A DNA stretch of 24,882 bases. It comes from Firmicutes bacterium UBA5774. GTDB lineage: Bacteria > Bacillota > Clostridia > Peptostreptococcales > Anaerovoracaceae. The notes under the pieces were generated by a model that was not told the DNA's origin, did no database searches, and was given only the letters and a program-made list of their open reading frames with translations. The stretch lies in contig DIEM01000004.1 in NCBI GenBank assembly GCA_002418625.1, forward strand, positions 1 through 24,882, given 5' to 3'. The position numbers and the translations under genes were made by a program. Shown here piece by piece: positions 1-7,769 of this stretch; within the stretch, counting starts at the first letter, position 1; every line of letters begins with the position of its first letter.

Positions 1-179
1 CGCAGGCCATCGGTCACAGCTTCGAAGTATCGCGACCGCCCATGCCGCTGTTTTTTTCGGTGTCAAACGCTCTGACCGTTCAAATTCCAGTCATCACACG
101 GCAAAAAGTAACACTCCGGTCACAAGTTTTAGGAAAGTTCAAAAAAGGGCAATATTTTGTGTCTAAAACTTTTAAAGTA

Positions 180-188
180 TGGTATAAC
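180..188 (+). promoter_or_regulatory. Extended -10 promoter of the pilin gene
   Basis: TGgTATAAC is a good extended -10 element (TGnTATAAT) about 70 bases before the pilin start. No convincing -35 is seen 17 bases upstream, which is usual for extended -10 promoters. It would give a leader of about 65 nt. The rest of bases 1-260 contains no gene that I recognise. Confidence 0.45.
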
Positions 189-260
189 TATATTACAAAA
201 CAAGTCACAGACGGCTTCCGCCGATCTGAATAGTTCAAAAATGAAATGGAGGAATTTTAC

Positions 261-641
261 ATGAACAAAGTTAAAAAGCTCATGAACCGTAAAGGCTTCA
301 CTCTCATCGAGCTCATCGTCGTCATCATCATCATCGGTATTCTGGCTGCAATCGTTATCCCTAGACTTGCGGGATTCCAGTTGCAAGCAAAAATCAAAGC
401 AGATGTAGCTACAGCAAAAACCATCGCCACGGCTGCAATGACTCAGTATGCCGAAGATAATACTGATTCAGACTCAGTAGATGATCTTGAAGGCACTTAT
501 CTCCCAACCGAGACCCCTGATCCACAATGCGGTGGTACTTGGCTCATCACTATGGATGATGGTGAAATTGAATCCATCATTAATGATGGCGGAGACCCAG
601 AAATGACAATGTTCCCATATGATGGCAACGAAGCAACGTGA
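261..641 (+). CDS. Type IV major pilin-like prepilin
   Basis: This 126-residue prepilin carries a class III leader. A short basic leader (MNKVKKLMNRKG) ends in Gly, and the mature protein would begin FTLIELIVV with the conserved Glu at position 5. A hydrophobic helix follows that serves as membrane anchor and pilus core (about residues 13-35). The prepilin peptidase PilD would cut after the Gly and methylate the Phe. The remainder is a short, acidic, Asp- and Thr-rich globular part with one Cys. The start at 261 was chosen over an in-frame ATG at 246 because GGAGG at 248-252 sits 8 bases before it. The gene is on the opposite strand from the pilus assembly operon and converges on it, with its own promoter and terminator, as expected for an abundant subunit. 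Whether it is the main pilin or a minor one cannot be decided from sequence alone. Confidence 0.9.
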   Translation: MNKVKKLMNRKGFTLIELIVVIIIIGILAAIVIPRLAGFQLQAKIKADVATAKTIATAAMTQYAEDNTDSDSVDDLEGTYLPTETPDPQCGGTWLITMDDGEIESIINDGGDPEMTMFPYDGNEAT

Positions 642-670
642 TCTTGAGAATTTAATTCATTAAGATTCAT

Positions 671-704
671 AAAACAGGCGGACCGGAAGGTTCGCCTGTT
701 TTAT
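671..704 (+). terminator. Rho-independent terminator of the pilin gene
   Basis: A 14-bp stem (AAAACAGGCGGACC pairing with GGTTCGCCTGTTTT, one G-U pair) closes a GGAA tetraloop 29 bases after the pilin stop. The 3' arm supplies the T tract. Confidence 0.85.
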
Positions 705-1116
705 TGATTCTCTGTCAATTGTCGGGACTATCTCCTCAAAATAGGTTAATATCCTGCCGCGGACGAGTGCAAATTTGTCCGCAATTACCTATCTCAAGCA
801 GTAAAAGTTCTATGGCTGATATGGCTAGCATAAAAGTTTCTTAAGAAAGCGCGGCGATATCTGACAGCGACTGCTTGATTCCTTTTCTGACGGCTTTGAT
901 TAATATTATTGTTGGCGCTGGATAATACTTACCTTACCGAACAACTCATGATAGCCATCCGGTATTGTCGTTCGTTTATGCGGTTTTACGCAGCAAGCTG
1001 GCGACGAACAAGCATTGCGGATACGGGCATGTATCCAGATTGTTTTTTAATACCAGACAAGTGGTATATGCTCCGTCAGGGTCTCATCAAAGCCCGCTGA
1101 TTTTTAAATTCCGACG
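705..1116. other. Intergenic stretch with no recognised gene
   Basis: This gap of about 410 bases lies between the pilin terminator and the 3' end of the pilus operon. Open frames on the plus strand (909-1100 and 965-1186) have no ribosome site and no family resemblance I can see. The only structure noted is an inverted repeat, GCGGAC (759-764) with GTCCGC (777-782). It may be decayed DNA. Confidence 0.5.
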
Positions 1117-1150
1117 CATAATAATACGGAGCAGAATCGCTCTGCCCCGT
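1117..1150 (-). terminator. Terminator of the pilus operon
   Basis: On the minus strand a 10-bp stem (ACGGGGCAGA with TCTGCTCCGT, one G-U pair) closes a 5-base loop about 40 bases after the last operon stop. A weak U-rich stretch (TATTATTA) follows. The plus-strand copy is also followed by an AT-rich stretch, so it may work in both directions. Confidence 0.55.
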
Positions 1151-1187
1151 AAATTTTATCGTATTGGAAGTTATAAATCCAAGTGAT

Positions 1188-1742
1188 CTATAAACTGGCC
1201 TCGTCGATCATCTTGTAGTAGACAGCATCGTATTCCGTGTCCAGATTAATATAGATCAGGCTGTCATTCTGCGTCAGGATGCTGCCGCTATAATCATTGG
1301 TGTCCTTGGCATGCAGAAAGATATTCAGCACATTGTCGCTGGTCCCCTGGCGGAATCGCATCGTCAGGCTTTTCAATGGGTAAGGCGTTACGAATTCCAC
1401 CTCGTCATCCAGCGTTTTCTTGTAGAATTTTCCGTACTCGCCGTCTGTTTTGGCATAGATGCAGGCAAAGCCGGCCGGCAAGGTCTCCGGGATCTCATCC
1501 AGATTCATAAGCTCCACCTCCGTCGCGGTGCCGACCTCGCTCTCCAATATTCCCACAATCAGGCGGAACTGGGACTGGGCGTCGACCTGCTCCGCAGTGA
1601 CGCGATAGGTGCTCAGCGCCGTCGTATAGACAGTATAAGCCGTCGCCGTCACCAGTACTACCAGCATCAGCACGACCATGAGCTCCATCAGTGTGACGCC
1701 CCTCTTATTAGAAGTCTTAATCAATTTCCCATATCGCTTCAT
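1188..1742 (-). CDS. Minor prepilin (PilW/ComGF-like)
   Basis: This is a 184-residue protein with a class III prepilin leader. The basic leader ends NKRG, and the predicted mature end is VTLMELMVVLMLVVLV, with Glu at position 5 and a single N-terminal hydrophobic helix. The rest is a soluble domain with no motif I can name; it holds one Cys (ACIYAK). An AGAGGA ribosome site lies before the ATG, and the gap from the upstream prepilin gene is 18 bases. It is the last gene of the pilC-pilM-pilN-pilO operon. By position it should be a minor pilin that primes or caps the pilus. Assignment to one minor-pilin subfamily is tentative; the leader type is clear. Confidence 0.82.
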   Translation of the reverse strand: MKRYGKLIKTSNKRGVTLMELMVVLMLVVLVTATAYTVYTTALSTYRVTAEQVDAQSQFRLIVGILESEVGTATEVELMNLDEIPETLPAGFACIYAKTDGEYGKFYKKTLDDEVEFVTPYPLKSLTMRFRQGTSDNVLNIFLHAKDTNDYSGSILTQNDSLIYINLDTEYDAVYYKMIDEASL

Positions 1743-1760
1743 AGGAAGCCCGTCCTCTCA

Positions 1761-2186
1761 TCAATCTGCAGGGATATAGGCCTTCATGGTCGTGTCGTTG
1801 AGCTCGCTGTCCGAAGTGACGGTCACTAGGGTGCCCCCGATTGTCTTGGAGTGAATGCCGCTGAATTCGATGGTGGCCTCCACAGTGTCGTCCTCGGCGT
1901 AAGTGCCGGTGCCGACAGGCATGCCGTCCACCTGGAGTTCTTCGTCAACAGGTGTTATGATGGCGCCGCCCAAGGCATTCTCCACCGTTCCGCTGGCGTT
2001 GCCCGTGACCTTGGTATTGTCTCCCGATTCACGGGCGATGAATAGGCCCGCCACAAAAATCGTGACGACCAGCGTGGCGATGATGCCGATCAGCGCGATG
2101 CTGACGATGACCTCCACCATGGTCATGCCGCTGTTATTCATTGGCTTGATTATACGGCTTCTGTATTTTTCATTCATGCTGAACAC
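1761..2186 (-). CDS. Minor prepilin (PilV/ComGD-like)
   Basis: This 141-residue prepilin has the predicted cleavage site NNSG/MTMVEVIVSIALIGII, with Glu at position 5 and the usual hydrophobic helix after it. The C-terminal part is acidic and Thr-rich, with no Cys and no recognisable domain. The start is uncertain. A GTG at 2186 has a GGTGAT match to the 16S tail 5 bases upstream, while an ATG at 2177 has no good ribosome site. The GTG lies 6 bases after the stop of the PilX-like gene, which points to translational coupling. It is inferred to be a minor pilin in the same pilus. Confidence 0.8.
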   Translation of the reverse strand: MFSMNEKYRSRIIKPMNNSGMTMVEVIVSIALIGIIATLVVTIFVAGLFIARESGDNTKVTGNASGTVENALGGAIITPVDEELQVDGMPVGTGTYAEDDTVEATIEFSGIHSKTIGGTLVTVTSDSELNDTTMKAYIPAD

Positions 2187-2192
2187 GCTTCA

Positions 2193-3722
2193 TCACCACT
2201 TTTTCAGCCAGTAGCTGCCGCCGCTGTAGGTCAGGGTGTCGGTGCCGCTGACAGGAATGGATATTTCTTCTCCAACAAATATTTCCTCGCCGGGTCCTTC
2301 CGGATTATTGTCCGGTTCCTTATAGGTGACGACTGCATTGTTCTTGATCTCAAGGCCGCCGACTACGATGGAACCCGTATAATCGAAGCTGTTCTTGAAC
2401 GAAAGGCAGGTGAACGGCGCATAGATATAGACATTATCCATCGTGATCTTGTTTTTGCCAAGATCGAATTCCATATCGTTGGTCTCCACCTCACGCTGAT
2501 CTAAAGGCTGATCGATGATGAAATAGATGTGGGAGCTGCTGGAGGATATGGTGAACGGCGTTTCATTGTTGCTGTTGGTTGTCAATGTGAAATCCACGCC
2601 GTCAGCCTTCTGGTCATAGATATAGATGTAAAGGTTGTTGCCGCCGGTCACGTTGAACTGGTAGCCGTTCTTTTTGTCAACCGTCACGCTGTTGAACATC
2701 AGCACGACATCGCCGCCGGTGGCGTCGCTTGTATTGACAGTATACGTTCCGGACCATTTCACGGCCTGCTTGTAATAGCCGTTGTCATCCTCCGCGGTCA
2801 GCACGCTTTCAAGGTTGGTAGTGCGTTCCTGCAGGTCGCTTACTGCAACGGGCAGAAGCGAGGAAGGCTCAACGATATCCGCCGCGGCTGTCGGCGGCGT
2901 CTTGTGGAACGGTACCGTGCTGACATTGTCACCATTCTCAAGTTCTCCCTCATATACGATGCCGCCGATGACCTCCGCCGATGAAGCCCCGCCGCCTTCC
3001 CCGAAGGTCAGGTCGCCATAGGAGTAGATGGCGTTGTCAAACAGATTGGATACGATTTCGATATCCTGATCGAGCGTCTGAAGGGTGATCGTGTCGCCCG
3101 GCTCGACTCTGATGCCGACCCATTTGACAGCCTTGGATTCCTTGCCGTCCATCGAAGCCGTCGCCGTCAGCTTGAAGGCGTCGATAATATAATCGTCATC
3201 GGGATCCGTATTCGGTATCGGCGTCACGACAACTTCAAATTCGGTCGAATCCGTATCGAACCCGTCAATCGTTACAAAGTGCGTATATGATCCGGACGAC
3301 GGCAGGATATAATCCATGAAATCGCCGTACAGCGCTTCATAGTCATTGATATCTCCGGCATAGGATGCGATGATCGCGTCCAGCGCCAGGTCATACTCCT
3401 CTTCGGTAGGGATCAGGCCAGCCTCAAAATCGGCATTCAGAGCGTTCACCTCGATGGCCATATCGTTCATGATGGCGCCCTTGGCGTCCTGGACAGCGCC
3501 AAGCTCGTCAAGCATGCCCTTCTCCACTGCTTCTACCGCGGAGCGAGCCGCATAGTAGGCCTGCTTTCCTTTCTCATCATCATGGCTGAATTTTGTATCG
3601 CCATAGACCATGGCCACGGCAGTCGATGTCAGGATCATGATGACGACAAATACAAGCACCACGGCGACCAGCGCCATTCCATTCTGCTCTTTCAGCTTGC
3701 TTCGGATCTTAAGAATGTTCAT
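2193..3722 (-). CDS. Large PilX-like pilus accessory protein
   Basis: This 509-residue protein has a PilX-type N-terminus: a basic leader (MNILKIRSKLKEQNG), then MALVAVVLVFVVIMILT as one membrane helix, then an alpha segment (HDDEKGKQAYYAARSAVEA) typical of PilX and GspK-like proteins. Unlike ordinary prepilins it lacks the Glu at mature position 5. The remaining 430 or so residues are Asp-, Thr- and Ser-rich and look beta-rich (many GG, TVN and YIYIYDQ-like strands), consistent with an exported adhesin-like or structural domain. The ATG at 3722 is preferred over an in-frame ATG at 3746 because AAGGAG lies 8 bases upstream of it. It sits between pilO and two minor prepilins. It could be a tip adhesin, but no adhesive domain is recognised. 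Confidence 0.75.
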   Translation of the reverse strand: MNILKIRSKLKEQNGMALVAVVLVFVVIMILTSTAVAMVYGDTKFSHDDEKGKQAYYAARSAVEAVEKGMLDELGAVQDAKGAIMNDMAIEVNALNADFEAGLIPTEEEYDLALDAIIASYAGDINDYEALYGDFMDYILPSSGSYTHFVTIDGFDTDSTEFEVVVTPIPNTDPDDDYIIDAFKLTATASMDGKESKAVKWVGIRVEPGDTITLQTLDQDIEIVSNLFDNAIYSYGDLTFGEGGGASSAEVIGGIVYEGELENGDNVSTVPFHKTPPTAAADIVEPSSLLPVAVSDLQERTTNLESVLTAEDDNGYYKQAVKWSGTYTVNTSDATGGDVVLMFNSVTVDKKNGYQFNVTGGNNLYIYIYDQKADGVDFTLTTNSNNETPFTISSSSSHIYFIIDQPLDQREVETNDMEFDLGKNKITMDNVYIYAPFTCLSFKNSFDYTGSIVVGGLEIKNNAVVTYKEPDNNPEGPGEEIFVGEEISIPVSGTDTLTYSGGSYWLKKW

Positions 3723-3749
3723 AACATCATCTCCTTCGGATTCCATTCA

Positions 3750-4511
3750 TCATGAGAACGGATTGGCCTTGCCCTTGATATAGGCAGGGTTGAACTGCAA
3801 TTCAATATTCTCTGCCTCATTCGGCTTCGCTAACGAGTAGACGCCCAGCACAAGCTGGCCGCTGACGCCCGCGGCGTCTCTTGCGTCCGCTATCGTGATC
3901 GATTTGACGATGACGCTTCTGTCCATCGTCTCCACCGCTTTCATGAAAGCGTCGACGGATTCATAGGGGACTCCCACGAATCCAATGACAAAATCGGAAT
4001 ACGCGACCGCATCCGGCGGCAATTCCTTGGATTTTTTCTCTTTCTCAACGCCTGTCGCCTTTTCGATGGCTATCGCCGCATTGGTTTTTGACGCCAGCTC
4101 CATCAAAGGATAAGCGAGAGGGGTGTATTCAGGCTGTTCCACTTTGATACTATCAGCCGCCGGTTTGGAAATGGTCACAGAATTGACCGGCAGCGCGGCT
4201 CCCGCGATCAGCTCGTTCAGCTTCACCAATATGCGCTCTTCGTTGATTTCATAGAAGAACTTCCTGTATTTCTCCGAGAGTGCTTCCTTCTGCTCCACTT
4301 CCTCTTTGCGAAGCTCCGGCAGCTTCTGGACTATTTCCGATACTCTATTATACTCCGCTTTCGCGGCTTCCGCATCAGCTTTCAGCAATTCTTTGCTCGT
4401 CAGCGCCGGACTGATGACGAAATAGTAGGCAATGAACGCCACAAGGATCAGCGCCAGAATCATCAGAAGGTTTTTATCTCTTTCATTTGTCGCCATTTTG
4501 GGCTTGATCAT
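3750..4511 (-). CDS. pilO: PilO-like pilus alignment protein
   Basis: This 253-residue protein has a short cytoplasmic N-terminus, one membrane helix (about residues 16-35, MILALILVAFIAYYFVI), a charged coiled-coil stretch (about 40-95) and a C-terminal alpha/beta domain of the ferredoxin-like kind. That is the architecture of PilO, the inner-membrane partner of PilN that links PilM and the platform to the growing pilus. Its ATG overlaps the pilN stop in an ATGA arrangement, so the two are translationally coupled. The sequence is divergent and the name rests on topology plus position after pilM and pilN. Confidence 0.8.
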   Translation of the reverse strand: MIKPKMATNERDKNLLMILALILVAFIAYYFVISPALTSKELLKADAEAAKAEYNRVSEIVQKLPELRKEEVEQKEALSEKYRKFFYEINEERILVKLNELIAGAALPVNSVTISKPAADSIKVEQPEYTPLAYPLMELASKTNAAIAIEKATGVEKEKKSKELPPDAVAYSDFVIGFVGVPYESVDAFMKAVETMDRSVIVKSITIADARDAAGVSGQLVLGVYSLAKPNEAENIELQFNPAYIKGKANPFS

Positions 4512-5119
4512 TCTGTTTCACCTTCCTTCACGGCATCGCTTTCCTGCTCCGTCTCTTCGGCCTGCGCCTTCTCCTTTAATATGCACTGGATGTTGGCCGT
4601 GAGGCCTGTTCCGCCTCTGCTGGCCGAAACGCTCGCGAGATGGACGTCGCTGAAAATCGCCGTTTCCTTCATGTTCATGAGCAGCTCGGCCGCGGCCCGC
4701 CGGTCAGGCACGGAAAACGCGAATAAGGCGACAGCGTTGTTCATGTTCAGGCTGTTGATCGATGCGCCCGCGGGTATCGTCGAAGCGATCTTCGCCATGA
4801 CCTCTGTTCCGAGCAGGTCGCCCTTTTCCAGCTTTTCGAGCGCGACCTCCGCATTTTTGTCATAGGCGTTCATGGCGTTGATGCTTTGCTCAAGCTTGTC
4901 GGCCTCTTGATAATTCTCGCTTGCTTTTATCTCATTGGCTTTTTCGGTATAATCCTCTATTTGATAAGATAAGAATAAATTCCATATGATCAGTCCGATG
5001 GACACGGCCACCACGAGCAGCAGCAGCATGGCGCATACGAACACTGTCGATTTGGGGTTGATATTGATCCCCTTTTTCTTTTCATAAACCTCGAAAAAAT
5101 TATAGTCCCTCACATTCAT
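4508..5119 (-). CDS. pilN: PilN-like pilus assembly protein
   Basis: This 203-residue bitopic protein has a cytoplasmic N-terminus (MNVRDYNFFEVYEKKKG) that includes the short segment PilN uses to bind PilM. It is followed by one membrane helix (about 24-48), a coiled coil and an extracytoplasmic domain. The tail is Glu-rich. The start is taken at the ATG at 5119, with GGAGG 6 bases upstream; an adjoining in-frame GTG at 5122 is only 3 bases from GGAGG. It lies 13 bases after pilM and overlaps pilO by 4 bases. In known systems PilN and PilO form a heterodimer aligned with PilM. Confidence 0.8.
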   Translation of the reverse strand: MNVRDYNFFEVYEKKKGININPKSTVFVCAMLLLLVVAVSIGLIIWNLFLSYQIEDYTEKANEIKASENYQEADKLEQSINAMNAYDKNAEVALEKLEKGDLLGTEVMAKIASTIPAGASINSLNMNNAVALFAFSVPDRRAAAELLMNMKETAIFSDVHLASVSASRGGTGLTANIQCILKEKAQAEETEQESDAVKEGETE

Positions 5120-5132
5120 CACCTGCCTCCAT

Positions 5133-6167
5133 CTAATATCGTATCAGCGCGCCGATCGCATTGAGATACGATTCGATTGGCGTCGCAGGGTCTTTGAATT
5201 TAACGTTGGTGATATTCCTGACCTGCTCGGCAGGCACATTGAAATTGGATTCGCAGTATTCGGCCAGGCCGGCCATGTTGCTTCCGCCGCCGAACAGCAG
5301 GATCTGCTCCACGTTGCCCGAATTCGCCCTGCTGGTGTAGAAGCCGATGATCTTTCGGATCTCGTCGGTAAAATTGTAGAAGAACGGCCGGAGAATGTTG
5401 AAATACTTGATGGCCGTCTCGTCTTCGCCGAAGAAATTGAAGCCCTCCTCCTTCAGCTTTCGGATCTCCTTTTCGGGTGTGAAGGTTTCGTCGTAGATAT
5501 ATCTTTCGATTTCCCCGCAGCCTGCGTTGAGGTGGCGGTGAAACACCGGCTTGCCTTGGGAAACGATATAGATGGTGGTCAGCGTGTCGCCAAAGTCGAT
5601 GAGCATCGTGGCGTTGCCGTTCAGTATCTTGTCATTGACGACTATTTCACGGTTAAGAAGCTTTTCGACCGCGTTGACATTGACATCCATCGCGACAGGT
5701 TTCAGCTTTGCCGAAACAAGGATGCTTCTGTAATCATCCACGATCTCCTGATCGATGGCGGTCGCCCTGTATCTGGTCAAGGCGGTTCCGTCGTCGCCGA
5801 TGACCTTGTCGACCGGCTTGTATTGAACGATGTCCGTCGGCAGGATGTGATAGGTCTGCACCAGCTCGTTCCGGATCATTTCATCCAGCTCCTTGGGCTT
5901 GGCGTTGGGCATGTCGATGTCCCGGATCACTGCTCCGGAGGCGTTGATCGTGACGACCGCCTCCCTGGTGCCGAAGCCACCGAGCTTGAATGCCTCCGTG
6001 ACCGCTTCCGTCAAGAGTCCCGCGTTCGTGATCGTTTCGCCGCTGAAGCAGCCGTCCGGTACCGGAAAGACAATGGCCTTGTCGATATGCAGCAAGCCTT
6101 TGACATTGCTGCCCTCGACCAAATGCAAGTTTTTCCTTCCCACATCTATTGTCAATAATGAACCCAA
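5133..6167 (-). CDS. pilM: PilM, actin-like pilus assembly ATPase
   Basis: This 344-residue protein is of the usual PilM length, with an FtsA/actin-like fold. The phosphate-1 motif is at the N-terminus (LLTIDVGRKNLHLVE), phosphate-2 is LIDFGDTLTTIYIV (about 190-203), and the adenosine motif is LLFGGGSNMAGL near residue 290. PilM is cytoplasmic and recruits the N-terminus of PilN. The start codon is TTG at 6167, with GGAGG 9 bases upstream. No later start would keep the phosphate-1 motif, so the TTG is well supported. It lies 55 bases downstream of pilC in the same operon. Confidence 0.9.
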   Translation of the reverse strand: MGSLLTIDVGRKNLHLVEGSNVKGLLHIDKAIVFPVPDGCFSGETITNAGLLTEAVTEAFKLGGFGTREAVVTINASGAVIRDIDMPNAKPKELDEMIRNELVQTYHILPTDIVQYKPVDKVIGDDGTALTRYRATAIDQEIVDDYRSILVSAKLKPVAMDVNVNAVEKLLNREIVVNDKILNGNATMLIDFGDTLTTIYIVSQGKPVFHRHLNAGCGEIERYIYDETFTPEKEIRKLKEEGFNFFGEDETAIKYFNILRPFFYNFTDEIRKIIGFYTSRANSGNVEQILLFGGGSNMAGLAEYCESNFNVPAEQVRNITNVKFKDPATPIESYLNAIGALIRY

Positions 6168-6222
6168 ATAAATCCACCTCCATCAGTCTATATTGCTAAA
6201 TCACTATTATTTATTTATTTTA

Positions 6223-7425
6223 TCAACCCATTGACTCATAGATCTCAAATACCGGCAGCAGGATCGAAATGATGATGAACCCGACCACGGATCCCATAAT
6301 GATGATCAGGATCGGCTCGATCATGCTGACTAGCTTCTGGATCGCGTTCTCGACTTCGTCGTCATAATATTCCGCTGTTTTTTCCAGCATCATTTCCATG
6401 GTGCCGGATTCCTCGCCGATGCCGATCATCGAATATACCATCGGCGGCAGGATGTCCGCCTTGCGGAGCGACTGGGAGAGCGGCAGGCCTTTGCGGATAT
6501 CCTCCTTGGTGATGGCCAGGCCGTCCATGACGATCCTGTTGCCGACAGTCTTGATGACGATTTCAAGCGACTGCAGCAGCGTCATGCCGCTGGAAAGCAG
6601 CGTCGACAACGTCCGGGTGAAACGGACCGCCGAGATCTTGGTGATCGTCGGGCCGACATTCGGGATCTTGAGCAGGAATTCATGCCAGCTCCTTTTGCCG
6701 TCCTCAGTGTTGATGTACGCCCGAAGGCCGAAGACAATGAGGCCAAGCACCACGATCATCAAATACCAGTAGCCGGTCAGGAAATTCGAGAATGCCATCA
6801 GTATCCGTGTCGGCAGCGGCAGCGTCATGCTGGCGGTGAACATGGTCATGAATACCGGCAGCACATAGGCCACGAGGATCAGCACGACGGCGATACAGAG
6901 AATGCTCAGGATGACGGGATAAGTCATCGCGGTCTTGATCTTGTTCCTGAGCTTCACGTCATGCTCGAAATGCTCCGCCAGCTTAAGGACGACATTGTCC
7001 ATCTTGCCGCTGGCTTCGCCCGCCTCGATCATGCTGATCATGAGCTCGGGATAAAGATCGTCCTTCCTCAAAGCTTCCGACAACTGCTCGCCCTTCTGCA
7101 CCGATTCATAGAGACGCTTGATCGCTTCCTTGATATTTTTTTTGTCCATCTGCAGATACAGGATGTTCAGCGCCTTGACCAGCGTCACGCCGGCTTCGAG
7201 CATGGCGCCGAGCTGCCTGCAGAGCATGGCGATGTCCTTCATGGAAAGTTTAAGCCGCTTGCCGCCGATGATATTGTTTTTCTCATCGACTTCCTTGTAG
7301 GTGATCAGATAGAGCTTTTTCTCCTTGAGCTTGAGGACCAGATCGGCTTCATCGTCGGCCTTGATCAGGTAACCCTTCAGATCCTTCCCATCGCTTTGTT
7401 TTACAGTACATTTGTATTCCTGCAT
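6223..7425 (-). CDS. pilC: PilC/GspF-family pilus platform protein
   Basis: This 400-residue polytopic protein has two T2SSF domains. The first is around residues 64-190 (AMLCRQLGAMLEAGVTLVKAL, then MIEAGEASGKMDNVVLKLAEHFE). The second is around 265-395 (ARF-type FTRTLSTLLSSGMTLLQSLE, then IGIGEESGTMEMMLEKTAEYYDDEVE). Membrane helices lie near 168-190, 214-237 and 370-394. It is the inner-membrane platform on which the PilB and PilT ATPases act. GGAGAG precedes the ATG by about 8 bases. It is the first gene of the operon, so the long sequence upstream should hold the operon's main control region. No pilB or pilT is adjacent, which is less usual. Confidence 0.93.
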   Translation of the reverse strand: MQEYKCTVKQSDGKDLKGYLIKADDEADLVLKLKEKKLYLITYKEVDEKNNIIGGKRLKLSMKDIAMLCRQLGAMLEAGVTLVKALNILYLQMDKKNIKEAIKRLYESVQKGEQLSEALRKDDLYPELMISMIEAGEASGKMDNVVLKLAEHFEHDVKLRNKIKTAMTYPVILSILCIAVVLILVAYVLPVFMTMFTASMTLPLPTRILMAFSNFLTGYWYLMIVVLGLIVFGLRAYINTEDGKRSWHEFLLKIPNVGPTITKISAVRFTRTLSTLLSSGMTLLQSLEIVIKTVGNRIVMDGLAITKEDIRKGLPLSQSLRKADILPPMVYSMIGIGEESGTMEMMLEKTAEYYDDEVENAIQKLVSMIEPILIIIMGSVVGFIIISILLPVFEIYESMG

Positions 7426-7520
7426 CTCACACTCTCCAAAATTAATATTGCTTGATACTATTTATCGTACGCTTGCAAAGAATAATTATCCAGAATTTAG
7501 CATATCGCCATGATTGATTT

Positions 7521-7625
7521 GCTGAATGGAAAACCGTTGTTTGTCCATATGGATCCCCATGCGGACTTTTCCACCCTGGGACTTGATATTAACACGTCCA
7601 AGTCTCAATGGAGTCTCATTTCAGC
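7521..7625 (-). promoter_or_regulatory. Candidate structured RNA leader of the pilus operon
   Basis: On the minus strand about 105 bases fold by eye into a three-way junction. P1 is GCTGAA (7625-7620) with TTCAGC (7526-7521). P2 is GAGACTTG (7606-7599) with CAAGTCCC (7585-7578), one wobble, 13-base loop. P3 is TGGAAAA (7573-7567) with TTTTCCA (7533-7527), and it encloses GTCC/GGAC and then ATGG/CCAT around a GGAT tetraloop, leaving a 9-base bulge AAACAACGG. It ends 96 bases before pilC. No consensus of a known riboswitch class is recognised; the c-di-GMP-I signature is absent. Confidence 0.4.
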
Positions 7626-7694
7626 TTGAATTTTCAAAGTTTTCAAGAATTATGACCGCTTTTCTTCTATTGTCGAATCTCTCATTTTTATTAA

Positions 7695-7723
7695 ATTATA
7701 CTGCATTATTATTAAGAGTACAA
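7695..7723 (-). promoter_or_regulatory. Candidate promoter of the pilC operon
   Basis: TTGTAC, 17 bases, then a perfect TATAAT on the minus strand. It begins just past the stop of the XRE-type gene and would give a leader of about 260 nt containing the structured element. The -35 matches only the TTG half. A weaker sigma-D-like alternative (TAAT-N15-TACGATAA, 7462-7488) lies nearer to pilC. Confidence 0.45.
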
Positions 7724-7769
7724 ATGATTCCCACCGGATGCGCTTTATCGGTTTGCTCTCTTGATCTCA

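Noticed and set aside
200..227. GCCGATCT upstream of the pilin gene as a sigma-D -10
   Set aside because: The bases 15 positions upstream are CAAG, not TAAA. The extended -10 at 180-188 is a better promoter.
909..1186. Overlapping plus-strand open frames of 63 and 73 codons
   Set aside because: No ribosome site, no family resemblance, and the second runs through the operon terminator. Treated as chance frames or decayed DNA.
7733..7765. CAAACC, AAAGC and CCGG strings after the XRE-type gene on the minus strand, resembling c-di-GMP-I riboswitch words
   Set aside because: The order and spacing do not fit the class, and no matching helices can be formed.
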